DNA of 64,000 bases from Acidobacteriota bacterium (GCA_016196065.1 JACPYL010000001.1:124001-188000); one strand, 5' to 3'. Numbered from the stretch's first letter, positions 19,336 to 30,000 are shown. A program made the numbers and translations. Notes: generated by a model not told the origin, from the letters alone.

Positions 19336-20676
19336 CTAGCGGCTTCCCTTTTCCGTGGATAAAAGCGCGCTCACCTTCTGCATCTGCGCGGCGAATCGAG
19401 GAGCGTTGTAGGCGGACGGATCGTCGAGTTGCTGGAACAGGCCGCTGATGGCAGCTTTTATTTCTGCTTCATCAGGATTCTTCGTGTTCTGTTTATAAAC
19501 TGTGAACAGCGAGTCCAGCGACATCGCGGCTTGTCCGGCCGCGCGCTGACCCTGCTGCGAGATGGCGCTCGCATCGCCAGCAATCTTGCGCATGATGCTT
19601 AAAGTGAATGCCTGGTCGTATCCGCGAGCGTTTAGTGAGCCCGCCAGAGAGTGTGCAACTTCTGCTGCCCGATCAGCCGACGTCGCAATCTGTTCGCGAT
19701 CGCCGCTGAGCTGTCCCATCAATCCGCGCAGCGTAGCAAGTTCGGATTCGAGCTTGGCGGCAGTGGCCGCGTCCGTTTCCGCCGCAGCATAGCGGAAGAC
19801 CACGAAACGAGATGAGTTCCATGCCGGTACGCCCGGCGTTCGGCCGGCATATCCAACATCCTGGCGCCAGCTATCTTTCGGAGCCGTCAGGCTGTGATGG
19901 CAGGCAAAGCAATCCAGTTCGGAATATTCCGGCCACGTAGAACTGCGGGCGCGCCGCGCGAGGCGCTGCAGGCTGTCACGCAACTGCATGCCTTGCCCCA
20001 CTGCCCATTCTTTGGTTCCTAGCCATGGAGTGTCGCCAGAGTCCTTCCAATGTCGCGGCATCACCGCACTAAACAGATTCAGTTCGAAGGTCAAGTCGGG
20101 ATGTCCCGCGGCGATCATCTGGTGATCGACGGATTGCTCCTCAGTGCCCACGTGGCAGTGCAGACAAGTGTGGCTGCGTATCGCGATATCGCGGAGATCG
20201 CGCATCCCCAGTTGTGCTTTCTGGTCGCCAGTGCGCGCCTCCCACTCTTTCACAGTATGGGGTCCAAGCCAACCGGCAGCCGGACCATGGCAATGCTCAC
20301 AGCTCACGCCGTCGCTGATGTCGAAACTTTGTGCGCGCATGTCTGCAGCAACGGAGAGAGCATGACACGCCAGGCACTTGGGATTCTTGTCGGGAGCCGT
20401 CTTTAAGTTGAGGATTTTTCCGATGCGAACGGAAACATCGTTGGACAGCACCTGATAGGCGCGCGCATGCTTGTCCTGCCCAGCCCAGATGCTGTATTCG
20501 TTCTGCGCAACGTGAGTGATCTGCTTCGGCAAAATGCTGCCATGACAACTGCTGGAGGCGCATCCACCCGGGCCGTTGTATTTGCCCACGACGGAGTTTT
20601 GTGCGGATGCTGACACCGCAACGGCAAACGCTAACCATGCCGCAGATCGCCACGCCGCTTGTCTCTGGTTGCGCAT
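19336..20676 (-). CDS. Cytochrome c554-like multiheme cytochrome (five heme sites)
   Basis: 446 residues with a signal peptide ([15 protein letters not shown]). Heme attachment sites are CASSSCH at 39, which has four residues between the cysteines, then CLACH at 101, CEHCH at 126, CLHCH at 171 and CFACH at 256, followed by a His-rich end. Spacing and [14 protein letters not shown] resemble the cytochrome c554/NrfA-partner family. The C-terminal third (residues 300-446) is helical and heme-free. Predicted periplasmic electron carrier. It is divergent from the NuoEF fusion across ~200 bp and the flanking genes are electron carriers, so it is counted as part of that locus. Confidence 0.82.
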   Translation of the reverse strand: MRNQRQAAWRSAAWLAFAVAVSASAQNSVVGKYNGPGGCASSSCHGSILPKQITHVAQNEYSIWAGQDKHARAYQVLSNDVSVRIGKILNLKTAPDKNPKCLACHALSVAADMRAQSFDISDGVSCEHCHGPAAGWLGPHTVKEWEARTGDQKAQLGMRDLRDIAIRSHTCLHCHVGTEEQSVDHQMIAAGHPDLTFELNLFSAVMPRHWKDSGDTPWLGTKEWAVGQGMQLRDSLQRLARRARSSTWPEYSELDCFACHHSLTAPKDSWRQDVGYAGRTPGVPAWNSSRFVVFRYAAAETDAATAAKLESELATLRGLMGQLSGDREQIATSADRAAEVAHSLAGSLNARGYDQAFTLSIMRKIAGDASAISQQGQRAAGQAAMSLDSLFTVYKQNTKNPDEAEIKAAISGLFQQLDDPSAYNAPRFAAQMQKVSALLSTEKGSR

Positions 20677-20879
20677 GCGAATTTTTATAGCAATGGTCTG
20701 CTTATACCCACTCTGCTGCTCGAAATCAATTGACGCCGTGGTTCGTCGCCGAACTGACGTCCAGCGTCTCTCGTAAGCCCAACGCCCCTAGTTCGCCAAT
20801 CCCCAGCGTGAGCGCTTAACGCTAAAATTTCTAGCAACCTTGTCACTATCTCTATGCAGAACCAAGGGGACCCTGGCGC
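20677..20879. other. Divergent intergenic region between pentaheme cytochrome and NuoEF fusion
   Basis: 203 bp separating two divergently read halves of the electron-transfer locus; promoters for both directions should lie here. AAGGGGAC about 9 nt before the GTG at 20880 is a good ribosome site. I do not see a convincing -35/-10 pair or a clear operator palindrome. Confidence 0.4.
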
Positions 20880-22553
20880 GTGATCGACGAACTCAGGTCC
20901 ATTCAGCATCAGTTCGGCTATTTGCCTGCTGATCGATTGCAGGAACTCGCCGCCAGGATTCACGTTCCGCTCAGCCAGATTCATGCGGTCGCGAGTTTCT
21001 ATCCCCACTTTCACCTCACGCCGCCCGCGCAAGCGGAAGTACGCGTGTGCGCGGATATGTCGTGCCATCTGCGCGGCGCTTCCGAACTGAAACGCGGCTT
21101 GGAGCAGGCGTTCCGGTCGGTCGGAACAGAGACAGTCGCGGTGCGAAACGTGTCCTGTCTGGGCCGGTGCGATCAGGCGCCGGCGCTTTCCATCAACGAT
21201 CAGATCTACTGCAATCTCGATGAAACACGTGCCCTGACACTGGTGCGCGACGCTCTCTCTGGCCGCGAACTGCCGGTCGAACCGCACGTCCACCGTTCCG
21301 TGCCGGTGGCGTCCGATCCCTACAACGGCGATCCCAAATATTCCCTGGTCAAGCAGTTCGTCGAAAATCCGGACTGGGCGGGTGTGATTGCCACTCTCAA
21401 AGCCGCTGGCCTGCGCGGCATGGGCGGCGCCGGCTTCCCGACGGGTAGCAAGTGGGAAATCGTTCGCAATGCCACTGGCAAAGAGAAATACATCGTCTGC
21501 AACGCCGATGAAAGCGAACCCGGCACGATCAAAGACCGCTTCATCATGGAGAACGTTCCGTATCTCGTGATCGAAGGCATGATCATGGCCGGACTGGTTA
21601 CCGGCGCGCGCCGTGGGATTCTTTACATCCGGCACGAGTACGAGCGTCCAAAAGACATTCTGCAGGAAGAGATCAATCGTTGTTATGGCGAAGGGCTGCT
21701 CGGGCAAAGCATCCTAGGTAGCGCACACGCGTTCGATCTCGAAATCTTTGTCAGCCCCGGCGGCTACATCTGCGGCGAAGAGAGTGCCCTGCTCGAAGCC
21801 ATCGAAGGGAAACGCGCCGAACCGCGCAACAAGCCGCCCTTCCCAGGCACGAACGGCTTATGGAATCAGCCGACCGCCATCAACAATGTTGAGACGTTTA
21901 CATTCGCGACCGTGATCCTCGCGCATGGCGCGGACTGGTTCAAGGCGCAAGGAGTGAACGGCGCGGCCGGAATGAAGTTCGTTGGCATCAGCGGGGATGT
22001 GAACCGTCCGGGAATCTTCGAAGTTCCGATGGGGACTAAGTATTCTCAGCTCATTCACGAATACGCCGGCGGGATCCTCGGTGGACGCAATCTGCTCGCC
22101 TACGCGCCGTCGGGGCCGTCCTCGGGATACTTGCCCGCGTCGATGGTCGATCTTCCTCTCGACTGGAACGCAGTGGCAGCCGCCGGGTCGATGGTAGGGT
22201 CGGGCGCAATCGTGGTGTGTGCTGAAGGGCGTTGCATGCTCGACATGGCGCTCAACGCCGTGCGTTTCTATCGCAACGAATCGTGCGGCAAATGCGTCCC
22301 CTGTCGCGTGGGTTCGCAAAAGCTCGTTGAAATGCTGACGGGATGGACCGAAGGCCGAGCCGCAAGCGGCGATCTGCCGTTGCTCGACGAACTCACCCAC
22401 GCCCTCAAACTGACCTCTATCTGCGGATTGGGGCAGGTTGTTCCCGTGCCCATTCAGTCGGTGTTGAAACATTTTCGCGAAGTTATCGACGATCACATCA
22501 CCAATCGCCGATGCCCTGCCGGAGTGTGCTTCCCGGCGCGAGGGACTGCATGA
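20880..22553 (+). CDS. NuoE-NuoF fusion: NADH-oxidising flavo-iron-sulfur protein
   Basis: 557 residues. Residues 1-~125 are a complete thioredoxin-like NuoE domain with [2Fe-2S] ligands in CADMSC (Cys57, Cys62) and CLGRC. The rest is NuoF: GLRGMGGAGFPTGSKW for NADH/FMN, CNADESEPGTIKDR, an SLBB region around residues 360-400, and the C-terminal [4Fe-4S] site ESCGKCVPCRVG with SICGLGQ. It should oxidise NAD(P)H and pass electrons through FMN to iron-sulfur clusters. No other complex I genes are nearby; instead its stop overlaps (ATGA) the gene for a NuoG-like/cNMP fusion, its likely partner. Related fusions occur in NADH-dependent hydrogenases and formate dehydrogenases, neither of which is encoded here. 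Confidence 0.9.
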   Translation: MIDELRSIQHQFGYLPADRLQELAARIHVPLSQIHAVASFYPHFHLTPPAQAEVRVCADMSCHLRGASELKRGLEQAFRSVGTETVAVRNVSCLGRCDQAPALSINDQIYCNLDETRALTLVRDALSGRELPVEPHVHRSVPVASDPYNGDPKYSLVKQFVENPDWAGVIATLKAAGLRGMGGAGFPTGSKWEIVRNATGKEKYIVCNADESEPGTIKDRFIMENVPYLVIEGMIMAGLVTGARRGILYIRHEYERPKDILQEEINRCYGEGLLGQSILGSAHAFDLEIFVSPGGYICGEESALLEAIEGKRAEPRNKPPFPGTNGLWNQPTAINNVETFTFATVILAHGADWFKAQGVNGAAGMKFVGISGDVNRPGIFEVPMGTKYSQLIHEYAGGILGGRNLLAYAPSGPSSGYLPASMVDLPLDWNAVAAAGSMVGSGAIVVCAEGRCMLDMALNAVRFYRNESCGKCVPCRVGSQKLVEMLTGWTEGRAASGDLPLLDELTHALKLTSICGLGQVVPVPIQSVLKHFREVIDDHITNRRCPAGVCFPARGTA

Positions 22554-24718
22554 GTTCGAAGCCCGCGGCCGAAATTCAACTTACGATTGATGGTCAGGCG
22601 ATCACCGTCCCGGCGGGAACTACCATCTTCGACGCCGCACGCCTCAACGGAATTCCTATCCCGACGCTGTGCCACCAGCAGAACGAAAATCCAGTAGGCG
22701 TTTGCCGCGTGTGCGTGGTGGATGTCGGCCAGCGAGTCTATGCCGCATCGTGTATCCGCCAGGTTGAAGCGGGCATGACGGTGAAGACGTCGACGGATCC
22801 GGTACGAGCCGCGCGCAATACGCTGGTGGAACTCCTGATGTCGGATCATCCTGCGCCTTGCGCCCGCCAGCAACAATCCGGAGACTGCGAACTGGAACGC
22901 CTCGCTGGAGCCGCCGGAATCAAGGAGCCACGCTATCCGCATCGCAGCACGCCGCGCGGCAAAGATGATTCTTCGGCAGTCATCGCGGTCGATCACGAGG
23001 CCTGCATCCTGTGCGACCGCTGTGTTCGCGGCTGCGACGATATCCGCAGTAACTGGGTTCTGGCACGTCGCGGCAAGGGATATCAGGCCGGAATTGCCTT
23101 CGACAACAACTTGCCCATGAGCGCTTCCTCCTGTGTCTCGTGCGGCGAATGTATGGTTTCTTGCCCCACCGGCGCTCTGACGAACAAGCGCGTGGTCGGA
23201 ACCCAACTCGGAGAAGGAGAAGTACTCGACCCAGCCGAGTTGTTGCACCTGCCAATTTTCCAGAATGTCTCTGGAACGTTCCTGGAGTTAAACCAGAAAG
23301 CCGTGGTAAAGCGGCACTACAAGGCAGGAGAGATTGTCTGCCGCGAAGGCGAATTCGGATCGACCGCCTTTTATATCCTGGAAGGCAAGGCGGAAGTTTT
23401 CCTCGCCAGCCCGATCGCACACGTTAAAACCGAAGGCAGCAGCAAAGGCTTCTTCAGCAAACTGCAAAGCCTGCTCGCGCCTCGCGAGGGCGACCGCCGC
23501 AGCGAAGAGTCGGATCGCCCGTTTATCCCCATCGATGCTTCGGTCGACTTGCCGTATGACAGTCCGATCGCCGAACTGAACCCTGGCGACATGTTCGGCG
23601 AGATGACGTGCATGAGCTACTACCCGCGCTCGGCGACGGTACGCGCCCAAACCGATTGCGTGATGCTCGAAATGTTGCGCAACGTGCTCGACATCCTGCA
23701 GCGCAATAAGACTTTCCGCGCACAACTCGAACGCAACTACCGCTCCCGCGCACTCGACTCCCATCTGCGCAGCGTGCCTGTCTTTGCCTCTCTGACGCAG
23801 GACTTTATCGATCACCTGCGCGATCGCGTGGAACTCATGCGATTCAATCCTGGACAAATCATTTGCCGCCAGGGTGATCCCGCAGACAGTTTCTATCTGG
23901 TCAGGATCGGTTTCGTAAAAGTGTCCGAGCATCGTCCGGGCGGGGAACTTGTGCTGGCGTATCTTGCGCGCGGCGGCTACTTCGGCGAGATCGCGCTTCT
24001 GAGCGGCAGTCCACGCTCGGCTACCTGCACGGCTCTCGACCATGTCGAGGTGGTGCGCATTTCCGGCGAGGATTTCCGCCTGATGCTCGACCGCTTCCCC
24101 GAAGTCAGACAGAAACTGGAAGTTATCGCCCACGAACGCATCGAAGAAAACCTGCGCCACACAGTGCAGGCGCAGAACGTTCCCGTCGATCAATTTCTCG
24201 CCCAGGGACTCATGGAAGCGCAGAGCCTGCTCGTCCTTGATCTGGAAAAATGCACGCGCTGTGATCAATGCGTGCGCGCCTGCGCAGACGCTCATCAGGG
24301 CGTCAGCCGGTTGGTCCGCGAGGGTTTGCGTTTTGACAAATACCTAGTGGCGACATCATGCCGCCAGTGTCGTGATCCACTCTGCATGGTGGGATGCCCC
24401 GTCGGTTCCATCCGACGCCGCAACACTCTCGAGGTAATCATCGAAGACTGGTGTATTGGCTGCGGCCTATGCGCCACCAATTGCCCGTACGGAAATATCA
24501 ATCTGCATCCATTTCCAGCGGAGTTGGATGATCCGGATCATCCGGGAAACAAGATTGCCGGTGTGCGGGTGAAAGCGACGTCGTGCGACTTGTGCCACGA
24601 TCACGCCGAGCCAAGCTGCGTATACGCGTGTCCACACGACGCCGCGCACCGCGTGAATCCACCCGAGTTCTTTGCGGGATTGCTGGCGCCGGCCGCGCCC
24701 AGCAAGGCCAGGAGTTGA
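22550..24718 (+). CDS. Fusion: NuoG-like ferredoxin domain, two cyclic-nucleotide-binding domains, four-cluster ferredoxin
   Basis: 722 residues from ATG 22550, overlapping the previous stop. Order: plant-type [2Fe-2S] domain (Cys41, 52, 55, 68); NuoG-like His-ligated motif (His100, Cys104, Cys113, but Gln107 where the third Cys is expected); two [4Fe-4S] sites (Cys152/155/158/162 and 195/198/201/205); cNMP domain 1 (~235-385) with FGEM...PRSATVRA and a charged insert ~290-335; cNMP domain 2 (~405-535) with FGEIALLSGSPRSAT, a near-perfect phosphate-binding cassette for cAMP; then a DmsB/HybA/NrfC-type module with 16 Cys in four groups (568-578, 604-616, 635-645, 679-694). No signal peptide or membrane segment is seen, so it is likely cytoplasmic, accepting electrons from the NuoEF fusion and handing them to the b-type cytochrome. 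Regulation by cyclic nucleotide is inferred from the cassettes. Confidence 0.88.
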   Translation: MSSKPAAEIQLTIDGQAITVPAGTTIFDAARLNGIPIPTLCHQQNENPVGVCRVCVVDVGQRVYAASCIRQVEAGMTVKTSTDPVRAARNTLVELLMSDHPAPCARQQQSGDCELERLAGAAGIKEPRYPHRSTPRGKDDSSAVIAVDHEACILCDRCVRGCDDIRSNWVLARRGKGYQAGIAFDNNLPMSASSCVSCGECMVSCPTGALTNKRVVGTQLGEGEVLDPAELLHLPIFQNVSGTFLELNQKAVVKRHYKAGEIVCREGEFGSTAFYILEGKAEVFLASPIAHVKTEGSSKGFFSKLQSLLAPREGDRRSEESDRPFIPIDASVDLPYDSPIAELNPGDMFGEMTCMSYYPRSATVRAQTDCVMLEMLRNVLDILQRNKTFRAQLERNYRSRALDSHLRSVPVFASLTQDFIDHLRDRVELMRFNPGQIICRQGDPADSFYLVRIGFVKVSEHRPGGELVLAYLARGGYFGEIALLSGSPRSATCTALDHVEVVRISGEDFRLMLDRFPEVRQKLEVIAHERIEENLRHTVQAQNVPVDQFLAQGLMEAQSLLVLDLEKCTRCDQCVRACADAHQGVSRLVREGLRFDKYLVATSCRQCRDPLCMVGCPVGSIRRRNTLEVIIEDWCIGCGLCATNCPYGNINLHPFPAELDDPDHPGNKIAGVRVKATSCDLCHDHAEPSCVYACPHDAAHRVNPPEFFAGLLAPAAPSKARS

Positions 24719-24725
24719 ATCCACA

Positions 24726-25643
24726 GTGTTGATCGATCACACACACCGCAAATGGTTGATCGGCAGCGCAATCGGACTTGCCGCCGCGACCGCGGTATAC
24801 GTTCCGTATAGCCTGCGCGCGCCGCAAGGTCCGCGTGGAGGGAGCGCGATTGGATTAACCTACGGAATCGTTGGCTTCCTGTTCATGCTGTTCGTAGGCA
24901 TGCTTGGCTTGCGCAAGAAGTTTCCAGTTTGGCGCGTAGGCCGGGCGCAATCGTGGATGCGAGGCCATTTGTGGCTTGGCCTGCTGAGTTTCCCGCTCAT
25001 TCTTTTCCACGGCGGGTTTCATTTCGGCGGCATGCTGACCAGGGTTCTGATGTGGCTGTTTGTTTTCGTTTGGATCAGCGGAATTCTGGGCGCCGCATTG
25101 CAACACTACATGCCCAGGTTCCAGACCACGCAACTTCCCATGGAGACCATCTACGAACAGATCGACCGGGTACGGGGACAGTTGGCGGAAGAAGCAGGGC
25201 AACTTGTGGAAGAAACGTGCTCTGCACTGGAAGGTGAAGTGTCCCGTGCCAGTGATCGGCAGCGCGCCATGTCGGCCAGTGCCGGGACGCAGGGCGGCCT
25301 TACGGTAGCGTCGGGACTGCAGGCCAACCAGCAAGTCAGTACCCAACTGCGCTCGTTTCTGAATGACGAATTGCTTCCCTACCTCGAACGTTCCGGTTAT
25401 GCGACGAGTCTCGCGCAAGACGCGAAAGCAAAGAAGATGTTTCAGCAGTTTCGTGTATTGCTCCCACCCGAACTGCATTCGAATCTGGATGACCTGGAAA
25501 ACATCTGCGAGGAGAAGCGGCAACTCGACAAGCAAGGCCGCTTGCACCGAATTTTGCACTGCTGGTTGCTAGTTCATATTCCGCTCTCCTACGCGCTGTT
25601 GCTGTTGGGAGCGGTGCATGCGGTTGTGGCTTTGAAGTTCTAG
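24726..25643 (+). CDS. b-type membrane cytochrome-like protein
   Basis: 305 residues. GTG 24726 is used, with AGGAG at ~24709 and 7 nt after the previous stop. About five hydrophobic segments: ~11-29, 42-61, 82-100, 106-125 and 279-303. His81, His95, His99 and, in the last segment, His278, His284 and His298 are placed like axial heme b ligands of ferric-reductase or NarI-like proteins. Residues ~130-270 form a soluble helical insert with several amphipathic stretches. I infer a quinone- or heme-mediated step across the membrane between the cytosolic iron-sulfur protein and the periplasmic cytochrome encoded next. No named family is recognised with certainty. Confidence 0.65.
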   Translation: MLIDHTHRKWLIGSAIGLAAATAVYVPYSLRAPQGPRGGSAIGLTYGIVGFLFMLFVGMLGLRKKFPVWRVGRAQSWMRGHLWLGLLSFPLILFHGGFHFGGMLTRVLMWLFVFVWISGILGAALQHYMPRFQTTQLPMETIYEQIDRVRGQLAEEAGQLVEETCSALEGEVSRASDRQRAMSASAGTQGGLTVASGLQANQQVSTQLRSFLNDELLPYLERSGYATSLAQDAKAKKMFQQFRVLLPPELHSNLDDLENICEEKRQLDKQGRLHRILHCWLLVHIPLSYALLLLGAVHAVVALKF

Positions 25644-25660
25644 GATTCTGAGATTTAGCA

Positions 25661-27016
25661 ATGCTGCGACGGACTCGCACCACCAAGAAACTCGCGAAGC
25701 GCATCGACATGCAGTACTTTGCGCGTCCGCATCCGTTCCGGCGCTGGCGATTCTGGCTGTCCGTGGCTGTGCCGTTGGTCGCCATGGCGTGGTTCCTTAC
25801 GCAGCGCGTACAGGGTGGACAGAAACTGTATGCGAGTGGCCCACTCTCCCATGCTCATGCCGTATTCACGCAGCAATGCGCCCTCTGCCACCTCACTCAG
25901 GCTGGAGCCTTCAGCGCCCAGGTAACCGATCAGGCTTGCCTGGCCTGCCATGATGCCCCGCTGCACCAGGCGGCCCAAACTTCTACTCCCGCCTGCTCGA
26001 CTTGTCACGTGGAGCACAAAGGTTCGTCGCTCCTGCTGGCAACATCGGACGCAGCGTGCACGCAGTGCCACAGCAACCTTCGAACGCGCGAAGGACAGCC
26101 GCACTACGTGGCATCCATTGCGAGTTTTGATCGCAAGCATCCAGAATTTGCGCCCCTTCGTTCTGGCGCACTGGATCCCGGCGGCTTGCGACTGAACCAC
26201 TACCTTCATTTGCAATCTAATTTGATCGGGCCGAATAACACGCGCGTGCAGATGACCTGTGACGACTGCCATCGATCGGAGTCATCCGGGAATTGGCCGT
26301 ACGCGGCGCCGGACGTTCATCCAGTCTCCGCAGAGATCGTTTCCGGGCATCGGCGTGCTCCGGCATACATGACCGTCCCCGAATTCGCCAGGCACTGTGC
26401 TGCCTGTCACACGCTGCAATTCGACAAACGATTCGGGAACGAGCAAGTACCGCACGGCAAACCGGAGGTAGTACGCTCGTTTCTACTCCAGAAATTCAGT
26501 TCCTATATTGCAGCGAATCCGGGCGCAGTTCATGAAGTCACTCCACCGATGCGGGAAATCCCGGAGAGGGCCCGAACACCGCGCGTAGCACGCAATGCCG
26601 CCGAGTGGGTGCAATTCCGCGTGGATGACGCGGAGTGGCTGCTTTATGCCAAGACTTGCAAGCAGTGCCACACGATCAAGTTCGCGGATGCTCCGCTGCC
26701 GGAGATCGCCAAGTCGAACCTCACAGCACGATGGCTGGAGCATGCACAATTCGGACATCGCGCGCACCGCATGATGTCCTGTACGACCTGCCACACTCGA
26801 ACAGCAGATAGCCGCGAAACTTCTGACGTACTCTTACCGGGAATTCAAACCTGCCAGCAATGCCACCGCCCCGAGGGCCCCGCCAAGGAATCGGCAGAAG
26901 GCCGGTGCTTCGAGTGCCATCAGTATCATGATTGGACAAAGGCTAAACCCACGAAGGGCGGATTCACGATTCAGCAACTGCGCGGCAACTCCGCAACACC
27001 GGTCCCGCAAGGGTAG
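25661..27016 (+). CDS. Membrane-anchored decaheme c-type cytochrome
   Basis: 451 residues; ATG 25661 lies 17 nt after the previous stop. One N-terminal membrane anchor (RRWRFWLSVAVPLVAMAWFLTQ) is followed by a periplasmic domain with ten CxxCH sites: CALCH, CLACH, CSTCH, CTQCH, CDDCH, CAACH, CKQCH, CTTCH, CQQCH and CFECH. Numerous additional His residues can supply distal ligands. It ends the plus-strand operon NuoEF-fusion protein-cytochrome b-decaheme, so it probably takes electrons from the membrane cytochrome. It is convergent with the second decaheme gene, only 28 bp apart. Confidence 0.88.
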   Translation: MLRRTRTTKKLAKRIDMQYFARPHPFRRWRFWLSVAVPLVAMAWFLTQRVQGGQKLYASGPLSHAHAVFTQQCALCHLTQAGAFSAQVTDQACLACHDAPLHQAAQTSTPACSTCHVEHKGSSLLLATSDAACTQCHSNLRTREGQPHYVASIASFDRKHPEFAPLRSGALDPGGLRLNHYLHLQSNLIGPNNTRVQMTCDDCHRSESSGNWPYAAPDVHPVSAEIVSGHRRAPAYMTVPEFARHCAACHTLQFDKRFGNEQVPHGKPEVVRSFLLQKFSSYIAANPGAVHEVTPPMREIPERARTPRVARNAAEWVQFRVDDAEWLLYAKTCKQCHTIKFADAPLPEIAKSNLTARWLEHAQFGHRAHRMMSCTTCHTRTADSRETSDVLLPGIQTCQQCHRPEGPAKESAEGRCFECHQYHDWTKAKPTKGGFTIQQLRGNSATPVPQG

Positions 27017-27044
27017 TACCGCTGCGCAAGCGTTTCCGTGCGAC

Positions 27045-30000
27045 CTACTGCTTGGCAGAAGAGGTAGCAGGCGGGTCATCCGTCACGGTGAACACCTCGC
27101 CATCGCGCAAATACATCTTTTCCATCTCTTGACGATTGAACGGCCGTGCGCCGCGTCGTCCAAACACGGCGAGTTGGTTGCCGTTTTCGTCGACTGCCCG
27201 ATCACGATCGATCCCCTTCGACACGGCCAAGGCCGGACCATGCGTGTGATACGTCGCAATCAGCTTCGGCGTGGGCCGCGGGCTGAAGCCTCCGAACGAA
27301 GGATTGTCAGGCGGCGAGAACAGTTGGACGACACGCAGTCCATTCTTTCCGTCTGCGACATAAGCGAACAGACTCGAACTCACCATGCCGAGTTTCACGT
27401 CATTGGCGTCGCCGATTTCACCGCCGGCGTTGAACATCTGATCCAGGCGAGGCTGTTCGGGATGTTCGACATCGACAATGGCTATCCCGTTCTTCCCGTT
27501 CGCGACATAAGCGTACGTGCGAGCCACATAGATATTGCGAGCATCGTCCAGGGCAATTGCGGCGCTGGACAAGGGTGTCGGCTGTGAGAGATGCGTGACA
27601 TCTAACACCTTCAATCCATTGCGGTCGACCACAAATGCATAGCGGAATTGGACAGCCATACCTCGCGGTTCGTTCAGGAATGGTGGGCCCAACTCCGCGG
27701 TGATTTTGGGCTGGAGCGGATTGTCGAGGTCCACGACGACGAGTCCGCGATCGCAAAGGATGTAAGCGAACGTTCCCGCAATCGTGAGGCGGCGTGCGCC
27801 ATTCAACTTCCCTTCCGGATTAAAGGCCAGCGCACGTTTGAGGAAATTGTTGGCAGGATTACCGTCGAGCAACGTGCCCACACCCGGACTCTTACTCTTG
27901 AGATCCGGATTGCCGACGATCACCAAACCTTCGTACTTGTCCGCAACATAAAGGAAGCCGTACATCAGATGGACGGACTGTTCTTCGTTCTCCTTGCGAT
28001 GAGACCGCAACGGATCCACGCCCAGCGTCGTGGGAGTCGCGACGGCCATCGCATATTTGGTCGGCAAGTAGAAGCGCTGCCCTAGAGGCGAAACCGGGGC
28101 CGTCACCATGCGCTCGGAAATATCTTTGTTGTCAAGATTCGCGATGTCGAAAATGCGAAGTCCGCCCTTACCCATGGCGGCATAGAGATACTCGCCGCGC
28201 GCCTGCAAATCGAGAACTTCTGATCCCGGATGAGGGTGCGATTCCTCCAGCGTCCGGTGGTTGGCGACATGCTTCTTAAAGTTGTCGGGATAAGCAAGCT
28301 TCTGGAAATCGCTTCCGATCACTGCAGGAGGCTCATCATGTTCGGTAACGGCCACGGCTTCGTATCCCTTGTCACCGGTGGCAACAAACACGTAACGTCC
28401 CATGAAATTCATGAAGTTCGTGCCCTGCAAAAGGAGTTGCGCCATCCAGGCGTTATTGTCGTTAGCACGCGAAACGTGGCAGTCCGTGCAGCCTTTCGTC
28501 TCCTTCCCGCGCACGGTATGCGGAACGAAGGTGCTGAAGGCCTGTCCGCTGAAGCCTTCAGCGGAGATGGTCTGCTGCTGGTAGTAGAGCCAGTCGCGGT
28601 CGTTGTTCTGCGAACTGACGAGCACTGCGCAGGCTGAGCGCACGGGCGCCACGCGGTTGCCGGTTACGGTGCCGTCGATGCCCAGGGTATAAATGTCGTC
28701 CCGAAGGACTTGAAAGTTGTAAGAAGTCCAGTTGCGCGTGGTGAGGCCTTCGTTGTGCAGCATGGGCGTCTTTTGGTTGGCGGTCATCGAAAGATGGCAG
28801 CCATAGCAGGTGGGCGCCCACGAGGAATGGCAGGTGTAACAAGTCATTCGGCTGTTCTGATGGGCGAGCTTGGATTCGTCTTGTGCTGAGTCGCCCCAGG
28901 TCTGTCCGTCCTGCTGAATTGTTTTCGCGAGGCGCGACTTCTCGCTGTAGTGCTCGTTGCCGGGAGTGATCGTGTCGCGCACCTGCACGACTTCCCATTC
29001 TTTTTCTTTCTCGAGCATCGAGCGCTGGAAGAGACGGTCGTCTTTCCAGTAGAAGCGACGCTCCTGCCACGGCGTGCGCAGGCCCGCAAGGTTGGTTCCG
29101 CCGGAGGGCGCGGCTGTCCCGGAGGTCGTTAGCGCGGCTTTTTGTTGAATTGTGCCGTGGCAATCGACGCAATCAATTTCAATCGCGTTGCGCGTCTCGC
29201 CGTAGAGTTTGCCGTTGCCGTGGCTGTCCTGCTCGAAATGGCAGTCAACGCAATGCATCCCTTTTTCGAGATGGATGTCTTTCAGGTGGACAGCTTTCTT
29301 CAGTTTGTCCGGGTCATCAAACGAAACTGCCTTGTCTTCCGAATCGAGCAGCGTACCTTTGCGGTCGTGTTTGAAGACGGCGCGGAAGATCCAGCCGTGG
29401 CTGTGGAAGTCGGCGAACTGCGTGTGTTGCAGTTTCTCGTTGAATTCGGGCGTGCCGGTTTTTTCGAGGAAATTGGTGTCGGACCACAAACCGCGAATTG
29501 CCGACCGCTCTGGATTCCGCGCCTGGACTTCGCTCTGCTCTTTCGCGCTCGGATGGCGTTGCTCGGCTGGCCACATGTGTTCGCCATCCATTTCGTTGTC
29601 CCACCATGTGTATCCGAAATAGGTGGAGACCATGTTCGTGCCGGGATGAATGTGGCAGACAATGCATTGGCTCGACGGAATCGAACGCGTGAATTGATGG
29701 CGGATCGGATGTCCAGACTCGTTGTGCGGAATCGCGGGATCGGTTGTGGCTGACTGACCCAGGTTGCCGTGGACCGCGTATCCGCCGGAATGTTCGGGCG
29801 AACGATCGTTAGCGTAGACAACGTGGCACGCACTGCATCCGCTCGCGCGATAGTCGCCGGGCTGATCGTTGGTGCCGGGAAACGACAGCAGCGGATCGAG
29901 CAGGCGAGTTTTTTGTAATCCTAGAAATACGGGATCAGTGCGCAACTCAGTTCCGAAACCGCGCGTGCTCAGCTTGATCTCCGGCTTTCCCGGATCTTCT

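Noticed and set aside
23288-24295. Long minus-strand frame opposite the cNMP/ferredoxin fusion
   Set aside because: Antisense to the strongly motif-bearing fusion gene; composition is typical of shadow frames in GC-rich DNA.
20880-24718. Reading these genes as part of respiratory complex I or an NAD-dependent hydrogenase
   Set aside because: No NuoB/C/D/I, membrane subunits, NiFe or H-cluster catalytic subunit is encoded; NuoG-like part lacks the molybdopterin-like domain.
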